DNA of 64,000 nucleotides. It comes from Longimicrobiales bacterium (GTDB lineage: Bacteria; Gemmatimonadota; Gemmatimonadetes; Longimicrobiales; Gaopeijiaceae). Each line of letters starts with the position of its first letter. Position 1 is the stretch's first letter. This document shows positions 1 through 9,320 of the stretch, one piece after another. The notes under the pieces were generated by a model. The model was not told the DNA's origin and did no database searches. It worked only from the letters and a program-made list of their open reading frames with translations. Where the stretch lies: positions 1 to 64,000 of the forward strand of contig JANQRP010000028.1 of assembly GCA_028284495.1 (NCBI GenBank), given 5' to 3'. Both the position numbers and the translations under genes were made by a program.

Positions 1-465
1 GAGGACCCGGCGTCGCGCCGAGCCGCCGCCCGATCGATCGACATGCGGCCGCTTCAGGGTAAAGGAGACGCGATTCCGATATCCGAACTCCGCCGCGGCG
101 GGCTCGACCTCCACCTCGTCGATCTCCAGCCGGCCGATCCGGGCGAGCGCCTCCCGGATCCGGTCGGCCTTCCACGCGACCTGGCGGCCGTATCGGACGT
201 GCTGGAGCCGGCAGCCACCACACCGATCGTAGAGCGCGCACTTCGGGTCCCGGCGATCGGCGGACTCGCCGACCACGGCCACCAGATCGGCCCGAGCCCA
301 GCTTCGATGCTGTTCGACGATCCGGGCGGTCACGCGTTCGCCGGGCACCGTGCGCGGCACGAAGACCGCTCGACCCTCGGGCGACCGGCCTACCCCGGCA
401 CCCTCCGACGTGAGGTCGGCGATCTCGAGGGGGATCTCGAGGGGGACCGCGTCGGTGGCGGTCAC
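1..465 (-). CDS. TRAM-domain uracil-5 RNA methyltransferase, RlmD/TrmA family (partial)
   Basis: Only the first 155 residues lie in the window; the catalytic domain is beyond the left edge. Residues about 8-62 form a TRAM RNA-binding domain, with TSEGAGVGRSPEGRAVFVP and a PGERVTARI strand. A cysteine group follows at C76, C82 and C85 (CALYDRCGGCRLQHV), which in this family ligates a 4Fe-4S cluster with a fourth cysteine further on. Family members use SAM to make 5-methyluridine in 23S rRNA or tRNA. The predicted start is GTG at 465; it overlaps the TGA of the upstream biotin carboxylase gene as GTGA, implying translational coupling. Which uridine is modified cannot be told from this part. Confidence 0.85.
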   Translation of the reverse strand, partial: MTATDAVPLEIPLEIADLTSEGAGVGRSPEGRAVFVPRTVPGERVTARIVEQHRSWARADLVAVVGESADRRDPKCALYDRCGGCRLQHVRYGRQVAWKADRIREALARIGRLEIDEVEVEPAAAEFGYRNRVSFTLKRPHVDRSGGGSARRRVL

Positions 466-1973
466 GGAGCGGACGTGCCCGCCGGATGCCCGAGCGAGCG
501 CCAGGGCCCGAGTTCGACGCCGCCGGCGGACGACAGGCGCGGCGCGGTGCGTCGCTCCCGACGCGCCTCCTCGAGCAGCACGGCCGCGGTCGCGCCGGCC
601 CGGGCCACGGTCGACTCCGCCGGGGCCGACTCCGTGAGGGCGGGATGCTCGTCGACGAATCGGATGGAGAGGTCACCGGCGGCGAAGGCGTCGTTCGCCA
701 TCACACGGCGATGGAACGCCGCGGCGTGGTCGGGCCCGACCAGCTCGAACTCGCGGAGCGCCCGGGCCATGCGCGCGATCGCGGCCGCTCGGTCGGGGGC
801 ATGCACGATGAGCTTCCCGAGCAGCGGATCGTAGTGGAGGCTCACGTCCAGGCCCACCTCCATTGCGCCGTCCCATCGGACGCCCGGGCCCTCCGGCAGG
901 CGCAGGTGCTCGATGCGGCCGGTGGACGGCAGGAACCCGCCGTCCGGGTCTTCCGCCGTGATCCGGCACTCGATGGCGTGGCCGGTCATCCGCACGTCGG
1001 CCTGTCCGAACTCGAGCGGCTCGCCGGCGGCCACGCGAAGCTGCCACGCCACGAGGTCGAGCCCCGTCACCAGCTCCGTCACCGGGTGCTCCACCTGGAG
1101 CCGCGTGTTCATCTCGAGGAACCAGAACTCTCCGTTCTCCCAGAGGAACTCGACGGTCCCCGCGCCGCGGTAGTCGACCGCCTCGGCGGCGCGTACGGCC
1201 GCAATGCCCATCGCGGCCCGGCCCGCCTCGTCGAGCACGGCGGACGGCGCCTCCTCCACCAGTTTCTGATGACGGCGCTGGATGCTGCACTCGCGCTCAC
1301 CGAGGTGGACGACGTTGCCGTGCGCGTCGCCGAGGATCTGGATCTCGATGTGTCGGGGACGGGCGAGGTAGCGCTCGACGTAGACCGAGCCGTCGCCGAA
1401 CGCGGCCACCGCCTCCCTTCGAGCCGCCTCGAAGGCCCGCTCCAGCGCGTCGGCGGTCTCGACGACCCGCATGCCCTTCCCCCCGCCTCCGGCGGCCGCC
1501 TTGAGCAGGACGGGAAACCCGATCTCCTCGGCCGCGGCGAGCGCGGCGAGCGCGTTCTCCGCGGGGTCGACGATTCCCGGTACGATGGGCACGCCAGCCG
1601 CCTGCATGCGCTGCCGGGCCGCCGTCTTGTCACCCATCGCCTCGATGGTCTCGGGGGCCGGGCCCACGAAGATCAGGCCTGCCTCCTCGACCGCCCGTGC
1701 GAAGTCCGCACGCTCGGCGAGGAAGCCGTAGCCCGGATGCACCGCGTCGGCGCCCGTTCGGCGAGCCGCCTCGAGGATCCGGTCGATGCGAAGGTAGCTC
1801 TCCGCGGAGGCCGCCGGTCCGATCTCCACCGCCTCGTCGGCGAACCGGACGTGCGGAGCCAGACGGTCGGCCTCCGAGTGGACCGCCACGGTCCCGATCC
1901 CCATCTCGCGCGCGGCCCGCAGAACGCGGATCGCGATCTCACCTCGATTCGCTACAAGAAGCTTCTCGAACAC
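462..1973 (-). CDS. accC: Biotin carboxylase subunit of an acyl-CoA carboxylase
   Basis: A 503-residue protein with the biotin carboxylase fold: N-terminal LLVANRGEIAIRVLRAARE, an ATP-grasp glycine-rich loop at about 160-170 (AAAGGGGKGMRV), RRHQK at 233-237 and EMNTRLQVEHPVTE from 287. It uses ATP and bicarbonate to carboxylate biotin on a carrier protein. The fold ends near residue 450, and the remaining 50 or so residues carry no biotinyl MKM motif, so the carrier domain found in fused propionyl-CoA carboxylase alpha chains is absent. The start is GTG, with no good alternative. The carboxyltransferase partner is probably the pccB-like gene at 3387-4937, separated from it by the PDZ gene. 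Whether the substrate is acetyl-, propionyl- or another acyl-CoA is not settled by this subunit. Confidence 0.92.
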   Translation of the reverse strand: MFEKLLVANRGEIAIRVLRAAREMGIGTVAVHSEADRLAPHVRFADEAVEIGPAASAESYLRIDRILEAARRTGADAVHPGYGFLAERADFARAVEEAGLIFVGPAPETIEAMGDKTAARQRMQAAGVPIVPGIVDPAENALAALAAAEEIGFPVLLKAAAGGGGKGMRVVETADALERAFEAARREAVAAFGDGSVYVERYLARPRHIEIQILGDAHGNVVHLGERECSIQRRHQKLVEEAPSAVLDEAGRAAMGIAAVRAAEAVDYRGAGTVEFLWENGEFWFLEMNTRLQVEHPVTELVTGLDLVAWQLRVAAGEPLEFGQADVRMTGHAIECRITAEDPDGGFLPSTGRIEHLRLPEGPGVRWDGAMEVGLDVSLHYDPLLGKLIVHAPDRAAAIARMARALREFELVGPDHAAAFHRRVMANDAFAAGDLSIRFVDEHPALTESAPAESTVARAGATAAVLLEEARRERRTAPRLSSAGGVELGPWRSLGHPAGTSAP

Positions 1974-1995
1974 TCGGGCGTCCCGTCCGTCGACT

Positions 1996-2089
1996 GCGCG
2001 GCCTGGCCGCGCGGGATCTCGAACCCGAAGTGTACCCTCCGCGCCCGCCGAGGGGGACCCCGGCGGGCGCCCGACTCGGCCCGAGTCGG
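1996..2089. repeat. Three consecutive perfect inverted repeats between the PDZ gene and accC
   Basis: The 126-base spacer holds three hairpins. Arms 1996-2003 and 2005-2012 are 8 bases around one base. Arms 2041-2050 and 2061-2070 are 10 bases around a 10-base loop. Arms 2071-2079 and 2081-2089 are 9 bases around one base. All are GC-rich and none is followed by a T run. Read on the minus strand they begin 11 bases after the PDZ stop codon and finish 23 bases before the accC start. They could end PDZ transcription, protect the mRNA 3' end, or shape the accC leader. The arms are seen directly; the function is inference. Confidence 0.6.
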
Positions 2090-2099
2090 TGGGAGCGGG

Positions 2100-3281
2100 T
2101 CAGTTGGAGCGGCGCGTTCCCGAAACCTGGATCTCGCGATTGTCGCGTCGCACCCGGAAGCTCACCGTCTCGTCCGTGTCGTAGCTGCCCAGGATCCGCC
2201 GGACGTCCTGTGGATCCTCCACGTCCCGATCGCCGATCGAGAGGATCACGTCTCCCGCGAGCAGCCCCAGGGACGCCGTCTCCGACACCTCGGTCACGAG
2301 CACGCCTTCGGACGTTCCGAAGTAGGCGGCGAGCCCGTCGTTCATGTCGGCGAGGTGGAGCCCGTCGATGCAGCCGGATCCGCCCAGCACCATCACCCGG
2401 AAATTGCCCGCGCCCTCGCTGTGGAGCTGTATGCAGGGGTCCGTCGCGGTCTGCGGGAAGAGTACGCCGCCGCCGAACCCGAGGGCGTCGCGCTCGCCGT
2501 CCCAGCGCTCGAAGAACGACTCGTTGCGCTCGGCCAGATCCCGCATCCGCTCCGCCTCGCGCTCCAGACGATTCTGCAGCTCCGCGCGCTGCTCGTCGTC
2601 GAATCGGAAGTTGTACCCCCGCAGTGTCTCGCGCGCGCCCTCGAGCGACTCGCGCAGCTGGCGCCGATCGTCGTCGTCCCACTCGAAGCCGCGAAGGTCG
2701 ATCGCCATCTCGTCGAGATCCCCGAAGATGAAGGCGTTCCGGGCCGCCTCCGGCGTGACCCGGAGCATGCGCTGCGCGCCGGCGCGGCGCACCACCATCT
2801 CGACCTCCTCCTCGGGGTCGAGGTTTCCGACGATCTTCACGAATCGCTGGGTCAGGATCGACATGTCGTCGTCGAGGTCCTCCTCGTCGTCGGCGTCGAG
2901 CGCGTCGAACACCGAACGCCCGTCCACGGAGACCACCACGTCACCCTCCATGAGCCCGGCCGCCTCCGCGGGGCTGTCCTCCATCACCTCGGTGATCCGG
3001 ACACCGTCCACGTCGTCGTCGTCCTGCGACATGTCGATGTACACACCGATCTGGGACCGCCGGTCGAGCCCGAGGCCGGAAAGCGTGAAGGACTGGAGCG
3101 GGAACTCACCACTCCGCACGCACGTGCAGTCCTCGATGCGGTTGCCGTCGGCGTCCACGCACTCGCACTGAAGGCGCTCTCCGATCACGACCTGCGCGTC
3201 GGCGGCCGCCGGGAGTGCCGCCGCGCCACCGAGCGCCAGCGCCAGCCCGAATCCGAATCCCGTTCCCCGTATCGTCCCCAT
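2100..3281 (-). CDS. Secreted protein with two PDZ domains and an N-terminal CxC cysteine pair
   Basis: The start is ATG at 3281, giving 393 residues with a clear signal peptide (GTGFGFGLALALGGAAALPA, likely cleaved after ADA near residue 29). A longer reading exists upstream, but it adds an arginine-rich stretch before the signal. Mature residues 39-54 carry C-x-C, ten residues, C-x-C. The first PDZ domain spans about 78-145 (SPAEAAGLMEGDVVVSVDG), interrupted by an acidic stretch at about 127-137. The second is at the C terminus (LGLLAGDVILSIGDRDVEDP). The arginine- and glutamate-rich region between them looks helical. There is no protease domain, so this is likely a periplasmic scaffold. 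It lies between two carboxylase genes; a functional link to them is not evident. Confidence 0.75.
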   Translation of the reverse strand: MGTIRGTGFGFGLALALGGAAALPAAADAQVVIGERLQCECVDADGNRIEDCTCVRSGEFPLQSFTLSGLGLDRRSQIGVYIDMSQDDDDVDGVRITEVMEDSPAEAAGLMEGDVVVSVDGRSVFDALDADDEEDLDDDMSILTQRFVKIVGNLDPEEEVEMVVRRAGAQRMLRVTPEAARNAFIFGDLDEMAIDLRGFEWDDDDRRQLRESLEGARETLRGYNFRFDDEQRAELQNRLEREAERMRDLAERNESFFERWDGERDALGFGGGVLFPQTATDPCIQLHSEGAGNFRVMVLGGSGCIDGLHLADMNDGLAAYFGTSEGVLVTEVSETASLGLLAGDVILSIGDRDVEDPQDVRRILGSYDTDETVSFRVRRDNREIQVSGTRRSN

Positions 3282-3386
3282 CCTGCGTCTCCGTCGTCGA
3301 AAGCGTTCACGGAGCGTGACTCGTGCCCCGCTTCGAACTCTCCGATGCGGGAAGGCGAGCCGGTGGTTGCCCGCGTCCCGCTCCAC

Positions 3387-4937
3387 TCAGAGCGGGATGT
3401 TTCCGTGCTTCTTCGGGGGATTCTCGTCGCGCTTGTTGCGAAGCATGTCCAGCGCGCTGATCAGGCGCGGGCGGGTGTCGCGGGGATCGATCACGTCGTC
3501 CACGAACCCGCGGGCCGCCGCGATGAAGGGATTCGCGAAGGTCTCGCGGTACTCCTCGATGCGGGCTTCCGTGGCGGCAGCCGGATCGTCGGACTCGGCG
3601 ATCTCCTTCCGGAAGAGGACCTCCACGGCGCCCTTGGGGCCCATGACCGCGATCTCGGCGATCGGCCAGGCGAGGTTCATGTCGCCCCGGATGTGCTTCG
3701 AGTTCATGACGTCGTAGGCGCCGCCGTACGCCTTCCGCGTGATCACGGTCACCTTGGGGACGGTCGCCTCGGCGAAGGCGTACAGGAGCTTCGCCCCGTG
3801 ACGGATGATGCCGCCGTGCTCCTGGTCCACGCCGGGCAGGAACCCGGGCACGTCCTCGAACACCACCAGTGGAATGTTGAAGGCGTCGCAGAAGCGCACG
3901 AACCGGGCGCCCTTCTCGGAAGCGGCGATGTCGAGCACACCCGCGAGCACCGCCGGCTGGTTGGCCACGATGCCGACCACGTGGCCGCCGAGGTGTGCGA
4001 ACCCCGTGAGCAGGTTGGCGCCGTAGTCGGACTGCACCTCGAAGAACGACCCGTCGTCGGCCACGGCGGCGAGGACGTCCTTCATGTCGTAGGGCTTGTT
4101 CGGATTGTCCGGAACGATCGACAGGAGCCTCTCGTCGCGGCGATCGTGCGGATCCTCCCCCGCCCCGTCCGGCGCGCGCTCCCGGTTGTTCTGCGGGAGA
4201 TACGACATCAGCTCCCGCACGGCCGCGATCGTCTCGGGTTCGGAGTCGTGCGCGAAGTGTGCCACCCCGGACGTTCCCGCGTGTACGTCCGCGCCCCCGA
4301 GGCCCTCCATGTCGATGTCCTCATGCGTGACCGTCTTCACCACGTTCGGACCGGTCACGAACATGTAGCTCGTGCCCCGGACCATGAACACGAAGTCGGT
4401 GATCGCGGGCGAATAGACCGCACCCCCCGCGCACGGTCCGAGGATCAGCGAGATCTGCGGCACCACGCCGGACGCGAGCGTGTTGCGGAGGAAGATGTCG
4501 GCGTAGCCGCCGAGCGAGACCACGCCCTCCTGGATCCGCGCGCCGCCCGAGTCGTTCAGGCCGATGATCGGTGCGCCGTTCTTCAGGGCCAGATCCTGCA
4601 GCTTCACGATCTTCTCGGCGTGCGTCTCGGAGAGCGAGCCGCCGAACACGGTGAAGTCCTGGCTGAACACGTAGACGAGCCTGCCGTGAATCGTGCCGTA
4701 CCCGGTCACGACGCCGTCGCCCAGTACCCGCTTGTCCTCGAGGCCGAAGCCGGTGGCCCGATGCGTCACGAAGCGGTCGAGCTCCACGAAGGAGTCGTCG
4801 TCGAGGAGCAGGTCGAGCCGCTCCCGGGCCGACAGCTTGCCGCGCTCGTGCTGGCGGGCGATGCGGGTCTCGCCGCCACCGAGCTCCGACTCCGCGCGGA
4901 GGGCCTCGAGCTGCTCGAGCTTCTCCTTCATCGACAT
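3387..4937 (-). CDS. pccB: Acyl-CoA carboxylase carboxyltransferase subunit, propionyl-CoA carboxylase beta type
   Basis: A 516-residue carboxyltransferase of the AccD5/PccB family. The N half has [31 protein letters not shown] and the acyl-CoA oxyanion region [14 protein letters not shown]. The C half has [20 protein letters not shown] and [15 protein letters not shown]. In actinobacterial PccB an aspartate in the AYD position favours propionyl-CoA, so that substrate is a reasonable guess, which would feed methylmalonyl-CoA and succinyl-CoA. The start at 4937 is preceded by GAGAGGA at good spacing, whereas the longer frame lacks a site. The next genes on the strand are the PDZ protein and the matching biotin carboxylase. 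No biotin carrier gene is visible. Confidence 0.9.
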   Translation of the reverse strand: MSMKEKLEQLEALRAESELGGGETRIARQHERGKLSARERLDLLLDDDSFVELDRFVTHRATGFGLEDKRVLGDGVVTGYGTIHGRLVYVFSQDFTVFGGSLSETHAEKIVKLQDLALKNGAPIIGLNDSGGARIQEGVVSLGGYADIFLRNTLASGVVPQISLILGPCAGGAVYSPAITDFVFMVRGTSYMFVTGPNVVKTVTHEDIDMEGLGGADVHAGTSGVAHFAHDSEPETIAAVRELMSYLPQNNRERAPDGAGEDPHDRRDERLLSIVPDNPNKPYDMKDVLAAVADDGSFFEVQSDYGANLLTGFAHLGGHVVGIVANQPAVLAGVLDIAASEKGARFVRFCDAFNIPLVVFEDVPGFLPGVDQEHGGIIRHGAKLLYAFAEATVPKVTVITRKAYGGAYDVMNSKHIRGDMNLAWPIAEIAVMGPKGAVEVLFRKEIAESDDPAAATEARIEEYRETFANPFIAAARGFVDDVIDPRDTRPRLISALDMLRNKRDENPPKKHGNIPL

Positions 4938-5009
4938 GCGGATCCTCTCGCGGGGGTCACGGTGTGCGGAAGCCGAGCCACCGGCGGGAGACATCCAGCG
5001 GCGAAGGCG

Positions 5010-7100
5010 TCATCGGGGTCGCCGGCTGGCCGGCCCCGCGTTCCCGCTCGATGCGGAGAGCGCGTCGCTGGCGCGGTAGTGCGGCACGAGGTCGGGGTGG
5101 ATCCCGTCGCCGCCCTCGCGGAAGAACCGGGTGGACGCCGAGTCGGCCGCGGGTGTGCCCGGGCAGGCGAACCCGTCGCGTCGGCCCGGACCGGGTGGAC
5201 GCGTCTCCGTCGTATCGGCCGGCACGGGGTATGCGCGCCACCGCTGGACGGGACGAAGCCCCTCGATCGAGATCGGATCCTCTCCGGCATAGCAGAGCAC
5301 GTCGTGACGTCGGACGATGCGTCCGTCCACCACGGAGAGCACCCCGGTCGCGCCGGGGAAGTCGCGGATGTCCTCGAGTGCGTCGGCGAGCTGCGAGGGG
5401 GAGCGAGCTCCCGACTGCGCCGCCTCGAGCAGCAGCGCGGCCGCGTCGTATCCCGCCGGGGCACCACCGGGAGCCACGAGCGTGCGCCGGAACCGGGTCT
5501 CGTACGCCTGCACGAAGCGGTCCCAGCCTTCCGGATTCTCGAGGTCGGGTGACGCGACGACGACCCCCGAGAGGTGGCGTGTCGCTACCGCCTCCCGCAC
5601 GCCGGCGTCGGTCCACGCCGCGGTGCCCAGCACCTGGATGCCGAGGGTGTCCACCCCGTAGAACGTGATCTGCGGCGCGAGCGCCTCCACGTCGGAAGGC
5701 GGCACCGGCAGGACCAGCGCTTCCGCGCCACTCCGCACCGCCCCCAGGATCTGCTCCTCGAAGAAGGTGAGGCCGGGTGCGTAGGTCAGCTGCTGCACCA
5801 CGGCGCCCCCCGCAGCCTCGAACACCTCGCGGAACAGCCTCGCCTCTTCCAGCGACGCATCGTCCGAGGGGTGGAGCATGGTCACGGTCGAGATTCCCAC
5901 CTCGGCGGCCCATCCGGCCAGGGTCCGCGCCGAGCCCGGATCCAGACTGCCGAGGGAGTAGACGTCGTCCTCCCCGTCGGGCTCGAGGAACGCCGTCGGT
6001 GATACCACCGGGACACCGCCAGATCGTGCAGCCGCGGCGGCTCCGAAGGGCGCATCCTGAAGGGGCCCCACGACGCCGAACGTCCCCGCCGCCTCGATCG
6101 AGCCGATCAGATCGGCCGCGCGGCCCGCGTCGCCGCCGTCGTCGTAGATCTCGACCTCGGCGCGGTCGTCGAGCTCCGCGGCCGTCACTGCGGCCAGCAC
6201 GCCGTCGCGGACCTCCTCGGCAAACCGACGGAGCGCCGGCGAGCCACTGTTGGGCAGGATGGCCGCGATCGGGATCCGGTCGGCGAGGGTGGCGTCCGCC
6301 GAGATTCCTTCGCCCCCGAGGAGCGCCTCGGCCGCGGCGAGGTCCGGCCCGAACGCTCCACTCGCGATGGCCGTCCGCGCCGCCTCGCGTGCCGCGGGCG
6401 CCGCACCCTGCGCACCGAGCGACCGCGCGAGGGCGACCCACACCGGCGCCGCCAGGGCCGCGCGCGAGGACGCCGCGGAGGTGACGGCCTCGAGCTCGTC
6501 GAGTTCGAGCCGGGCCGCCACATCCCTGATCCACGCGAAGTCTTCGGTGCGAACCGGTACCTCCGCGCCGAGCCCGAGCGCCGCCTCGACGGCCTCGGCG
6601 GAGCGACCCGCCTCCGACAGGATGCGGGCACGCAGCAGTGTCGCGTCCGGGCGGCGCGGGTCGTCCGGACCCAGCAACGGAAGGAGTCGCTCGACATCGG
6701 CCAGCGCGATCGACTGGTCGGCCCCCGCGTCGGGTGTCCCGAGCGCGCGGGCGCGCACCCACAGCGCCGCACCCGCGCTGCCGGTCGCCGGGAAGTCGTC
6801 CACGATCGTCGTTGCGGTCACGGCCGCGTCGTTGGTCCGACCCTCACGGAGTGCCGCCTCCGCCTGCCGGAGGAGATCCGCAGCCTCGCGCTCGTCGCTT
6901 CGGGACACGGGCTCGCGCTCGAGCGGGATCGCGGGGAGCGCGGGTGTGGTCGGCGCGGCCGGTCCACCCTGGACCGCCTGGCAGCCGGCGATCGCCGTGG
7001 TCGCGAGAAGAAGGGCGAGCCAGACCCCGATGCGCCCTCGCCCGGCCACGCGGACACGCGCGACCGGGCGAGGAAGCGATCGTGACTCCGGGGAGATCAC
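5010..7100 (-). CDS. Lipoprotein with helical-repeat N domain and periplasmic-binding-protein (PBP1-type) C domain
   Basis: About 696 residues. A hydrophobic segment (VWLALLLATTAIAGC) ends in a lipobox cysteine, at residue 40 from the GTG at 7100 or residue 23 from the GTG at 7049. The second gives a more normal signal length, and neither has a strong ribosome site. Residues about 60-230 are alanine-rich paired helices resembling TPR units. Residues about 235-570 resemble Leu/Ile/Val-binding type I periplasmic proteins (IPIAAILPNSGSPALRRFAEEV, FGVVGPLQD, GVPVVSPTAF). The architecture recalls the penicillin-binding-protein activator LpoA, but no transporter or PBP gene is adjacent. It begins 10 bases after the rpsA stop, so it may be cotranscribed with S1. 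Confidence 0.75.
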   Translation of the reverse strand: MISPESRSLPRPVARVRVAGRGRIGVWLALLLATTAIAGCQAVQGGPAAPTTPALPAIPLEREPVSRSDEREAADLLRQAEAALREGRTNDAAVTATTIVDDFPATGSAGAALWVRARALGTPDAGADQSIALADVERLLPLLGPDDPRRPDATLLRARILSEAGRSAEAVEAALGLGAEVPVRTEDFAWIRDVAARLELDELEAVTSAASSRAALAAPVWVALARSLGAQGAAPAAREAARTAIASGAFGPDLAAAEALLGGEGISADATLADRIPIAAILPNSGSPALRRFAEEVRDGVLAAVTAAELDDRAEVEIYDDGGDAGRAADLIGSIEAAGTFGVVGPLQDAPFGAAAAARSGGVPVVSPTAFLEPDGEDDVYSLGSLDPGSARTLAGWAAEVGISTVTMLHPSDDASLEEARLFREVFEAAGGAVVQQLTYAPGLTFFEEQILGAVRSGAEALVLPVPPSDVEALAPQITFYGVDTLGIQVLGTAAWTDAGVREAVATRHLSGVVVASPDLENPEGWDRFVQAYETRFRRTLVAPGGAPAGYDAAALLLEAAQSGARSPSQLADALEDIRDFPGATGVLSVVDGRIVRRHDVLCYAGEDPISIEGLRPVQRWRAYPVPADTTETRPPGPGRRDGFACPGTPAADSASTRFFREGGDGIHPDLVPHYRASDALSASSGNAGPASRRPR

Positions 7101-7110
7101 GGCAGCCGGG

Positions 7111-9207
7111 TCAACTCTTGTCTTCGTCGTCGGCGTCGTCCTCATCCGACTCGGAAGCATCATCGTCGCCCTCGGCCTCTTCGTCCTCGTCATCGGAGTC
7201 GTCATCGTCCGAGTCGTCTTCGTCGTCCGAATCCTCGTCGTCCGCGTCCGCGACGTCGTCCGCCGCGTCGGCGGCCGTCTCGGCCTCATCCGACTCGTCC
7301 TCGTCGACCTCCGGCTCTTCGACGACCTCCTGGTACTCGGGCAGCTCGACCACCTGCAGCGTGATGCGACGGTTGGCGGCATCGGAGTCCATGATCGTGA
7401 GCGAGACCGTCTCGCCGGCCCGGTAGTACTCATCGAGGGTGTAGTCGTCACTCACGCCCGCGTTGTGGCCCGGCATGAACGCCTCGATGTCGTCGCCGAG
7501 GTCGATGTAGACCCCGCCGTCGTTGAGGCGGACCACGGTGCCCTCGACCTCCATCCCGACGGTGAACCGCTCGGAGATGGTCGGCCACGGGTCGTCCTGG
7601 ATCTGCTTGAGCCCGAGTGAGATTCGCTTGTTCTCGGCGTCGACGTCGAGAACCATCACCTCGACCTCCTCGCCCTTCTGAACGATCTCGGAGGGATGCT
7701 CGACGCGCTTCGTCCACGACATGTCGGACACGTGGACGAGTCCGTCGATCCCCGGCTCGATCTCCACGAAGGCACCGAAGCTCGTGAGGTTCCGGACCAC
7801 GCCCTGGAGCGTCGTACCCGTCGGGTACTTCACCGGAAGCGCGAGCCACGGGTCCTCCTCGATCTGCTTCATCCCGAGCGAGATCTTCTCGTCGTCCGGA
7901 TCGACCTTCAGCACCACCGCCTCGATCTCGTCGCCGATGGCCACGAGCTTGGACGGGTGCCGGACGTTGCGCGTCCAGGACATCTCGGAGATGTGGACCA
8001 GACCCTCGACGCCCTTCTCCAGCTCGATGAAGGCGCCGTAGTTCGTGATCGACACGACGCGGCCCTTCACACGCGCACCGACGGGGTACTTCTTGTCGAT
8101 GTCCGTCCAGGGGTACGGCAGGAGCTGCTTCAGCCCCAGCGAGATCCGCTCGCGATCCCAGTCGATGTCGAGGACCTTGATGTCGAGCTCCTGCCCGATC
8201 GAGACCACCTCGTTCGGGTTGGCGACGCGGCCCCAGGACATGTCCGTGATGTGGAGCAGTCCGTCGAGCCCGCCGAGGTCGATGAAGGCACCGAAGTCGG
8301 TGATGTTCTTCACCGTACCCTCGCGCACCTGACCGACCAGCAACTCCTTCACGAGCGTCTCGCGCTTCCGCTCGCGCTCGGCCTCCAGGATCACGCGGCG
8401 CGACACCACGATGTTCCGGCGGCGCTTGTTGAGCTTGATGATCTTGAAGTTGTAGACCTCGCCGACCAGGTCCTCGATGTTCGGAACCCGGCGGAGCGCG
8501 ATCTGCGACCCCGGCAGGAAGGCGTCGACGCCCATCAGGTCGACGGTCACACCGCCCTTGATCTTGCGGACGAGCGTTCCCTTGACCGGCCGATCCTCCT
8601 CGTACGCGTCCTTGATCTTCTCCCAGACGCGAAGGAAGTCGGCCTTCTTCTTCGAGAGAACGACGATGCCGTCCTCGTCCTCGAGGCTCTCGAGCAGCAC
8701 CTCGACATCGTCGCCGATCTCGGGCACGTCCTTGAACTCGTCGCGCGCGACGGAGCCTTCGGACTTGAATCCGAACTCGAGGATGACGGCGGTGTCCGTA
8801 ACGTCGAGCACCTTCGCCTCGACGATCTCGCCCTCGCGGATCCCCGCAAAGTCCTCCTCGTACTCGCCGAGGAGCGCCGCGAACTCGTCGCGGGAGATGT
8901 CCAGCTCTTCCTGACCGTACGGATCGTACTTCAGGAGCGGGTCGATACCGGTGTCGTCGTCGTCGTCGAAGTCGCCCTCGATCACTTCACCGGTGAAGGC
9001 GTCGACGGAGACATTGGCCTCCTCCTCGAGCTCTTCCGCGGTGGGCTCTTCGTCGACCGGATCGGCGACGGGGGCCTCCGCCTCGGGCGCCTCGTCGGCG
9101 GCTTCGACGTCGGCGGCTTCGGTATCGGGGGTCTCTTCGACCTGATCACCCTCGACGGCGACGGCTTCGTCGGTGGTCTCGAGGGTTTCGTCCTTGGAAT
9201 CGGCCAT
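7111..9207 (-). CDS. rpsA: 30S ribosomal protein S1 with long acidic N- and C-terminal tails
   Basis: 698 residues against about 550-560 for E. coli S1. Six S1/OB repeats run from about 124 to 620. The first two are the divergent ribosome-binding type (REGEIVEAKVLDVTDTAVIL; KGTLVRKIKGGVTVDLMGVD). The later ones carry the usual GAF(I/V)(D/E) and HIT/HIS-x-MSW motifs. S1 binds mRNA leaders and helps start translation. Two unusual parts stand out: an N-terminal extension of about 100 residues rich in Glu, Asp and Ala, and a C-terminal tail of about 75 residues that is almost entirely Asp, Glu, Ser and Ala. The start at 9207 has GGGAGG upstream; the longer frame would read through the repeat leader. 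Confidence 0.95.
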   Translation of the reverse strand: MADSKDETLETTDEAVAVEGDQVEETPDTEAADVEAADEAPEAEAPVADPVDEEPTAEELEEEANVSVDAFTGEVIEGDFDDDDDTGIDPLLKYDPYGQEELDISRDEFAALLGEYEEDFAGIREGEIVEAKVLDVTDTAVILEFGFKSEGSVARDEFKDVPEIGDDVEVLLESLEDEDGIVVLSKKKADFLRVWEKIKDAYEEDRPVKGTLVRKIKGGVTVDLMGVDAFLPGSQIALRRVPNIEDLVGEVYNFKIIKLNKRRRNIVVSRRVILEAERERKRETLVKELLVGQVREGTVKNITDFGAFIDLGGLDGLLHITDMSWGRVANPNEVVSIGQELDIKVLDIDWDRERISLGLKQLLPYPWTDIDKKYPVGARVKGRVVSITNYGAFIELEKGVEGLVHISEMSWTRNVRHPSKLVAIGDEIEAVVLKVDPDDEKISLGMKQIEEDPWLALPVKYPTGTTLQGVVRNLTSFGAFVEIEPGIDGLVHVSDMSWTKRVEHPSEIVQKGEEVEVMVLDVDAENKRISLGLKQIQDDPWPTISERFTVGMEVEGTVVRLNDGGVYIDLGDDIEAFMPGHNAGVSDDYTLDEYYRAGETVSLTIMDSDAANRRITLQVVELPEYQEVVEEPEVDEDESDEAETAADAADDVADADDEDSDDEDDSDDDDSDDEDEEAEGDDDASESDEDDADDEDKS

Positions 9208-9283
9208 GATGCTCGCTCCCTCCCGGGAGCCGGTCTCCGGCGGGCGATGCGACTGCCCGGCGGGTTGAGGTTGGAAAGAGAAG

Positions 9284-9304
9284 GCGCACACCCACACGGT
9301 GCGC
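9284..9304 (-). promoter_or_regulatory. Hairpin in the rpsA leader
   Basis: Arms 9284-9289 and 9299-9304 (GCGCAC and GTGCGC) pair perfectly around a 9-base loop. On the minus strand the hairpin is followed by the pyrimidine-rich CTTCTCTTTCC. It lies about 80-100 bases before the rpsA start. It may be part of an autoregulated leader, since S1 is known to control its own mRNA in other bacteria. Function here is unproven. Confidence 0.3.
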
Positions 9305-9320
9305 GCCCGATGCAATGCGT

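Noticed and set aside
486..5552. A 1688-residue open frame on the plus strand
   Set aside because: It is antisense to accC, the PDZ gene and pccB, which all have clear family motifs. Its sequence is rich in Arg, His, Gly and Val with no domain, as expected for a shadow frame in GC-rich DNA.
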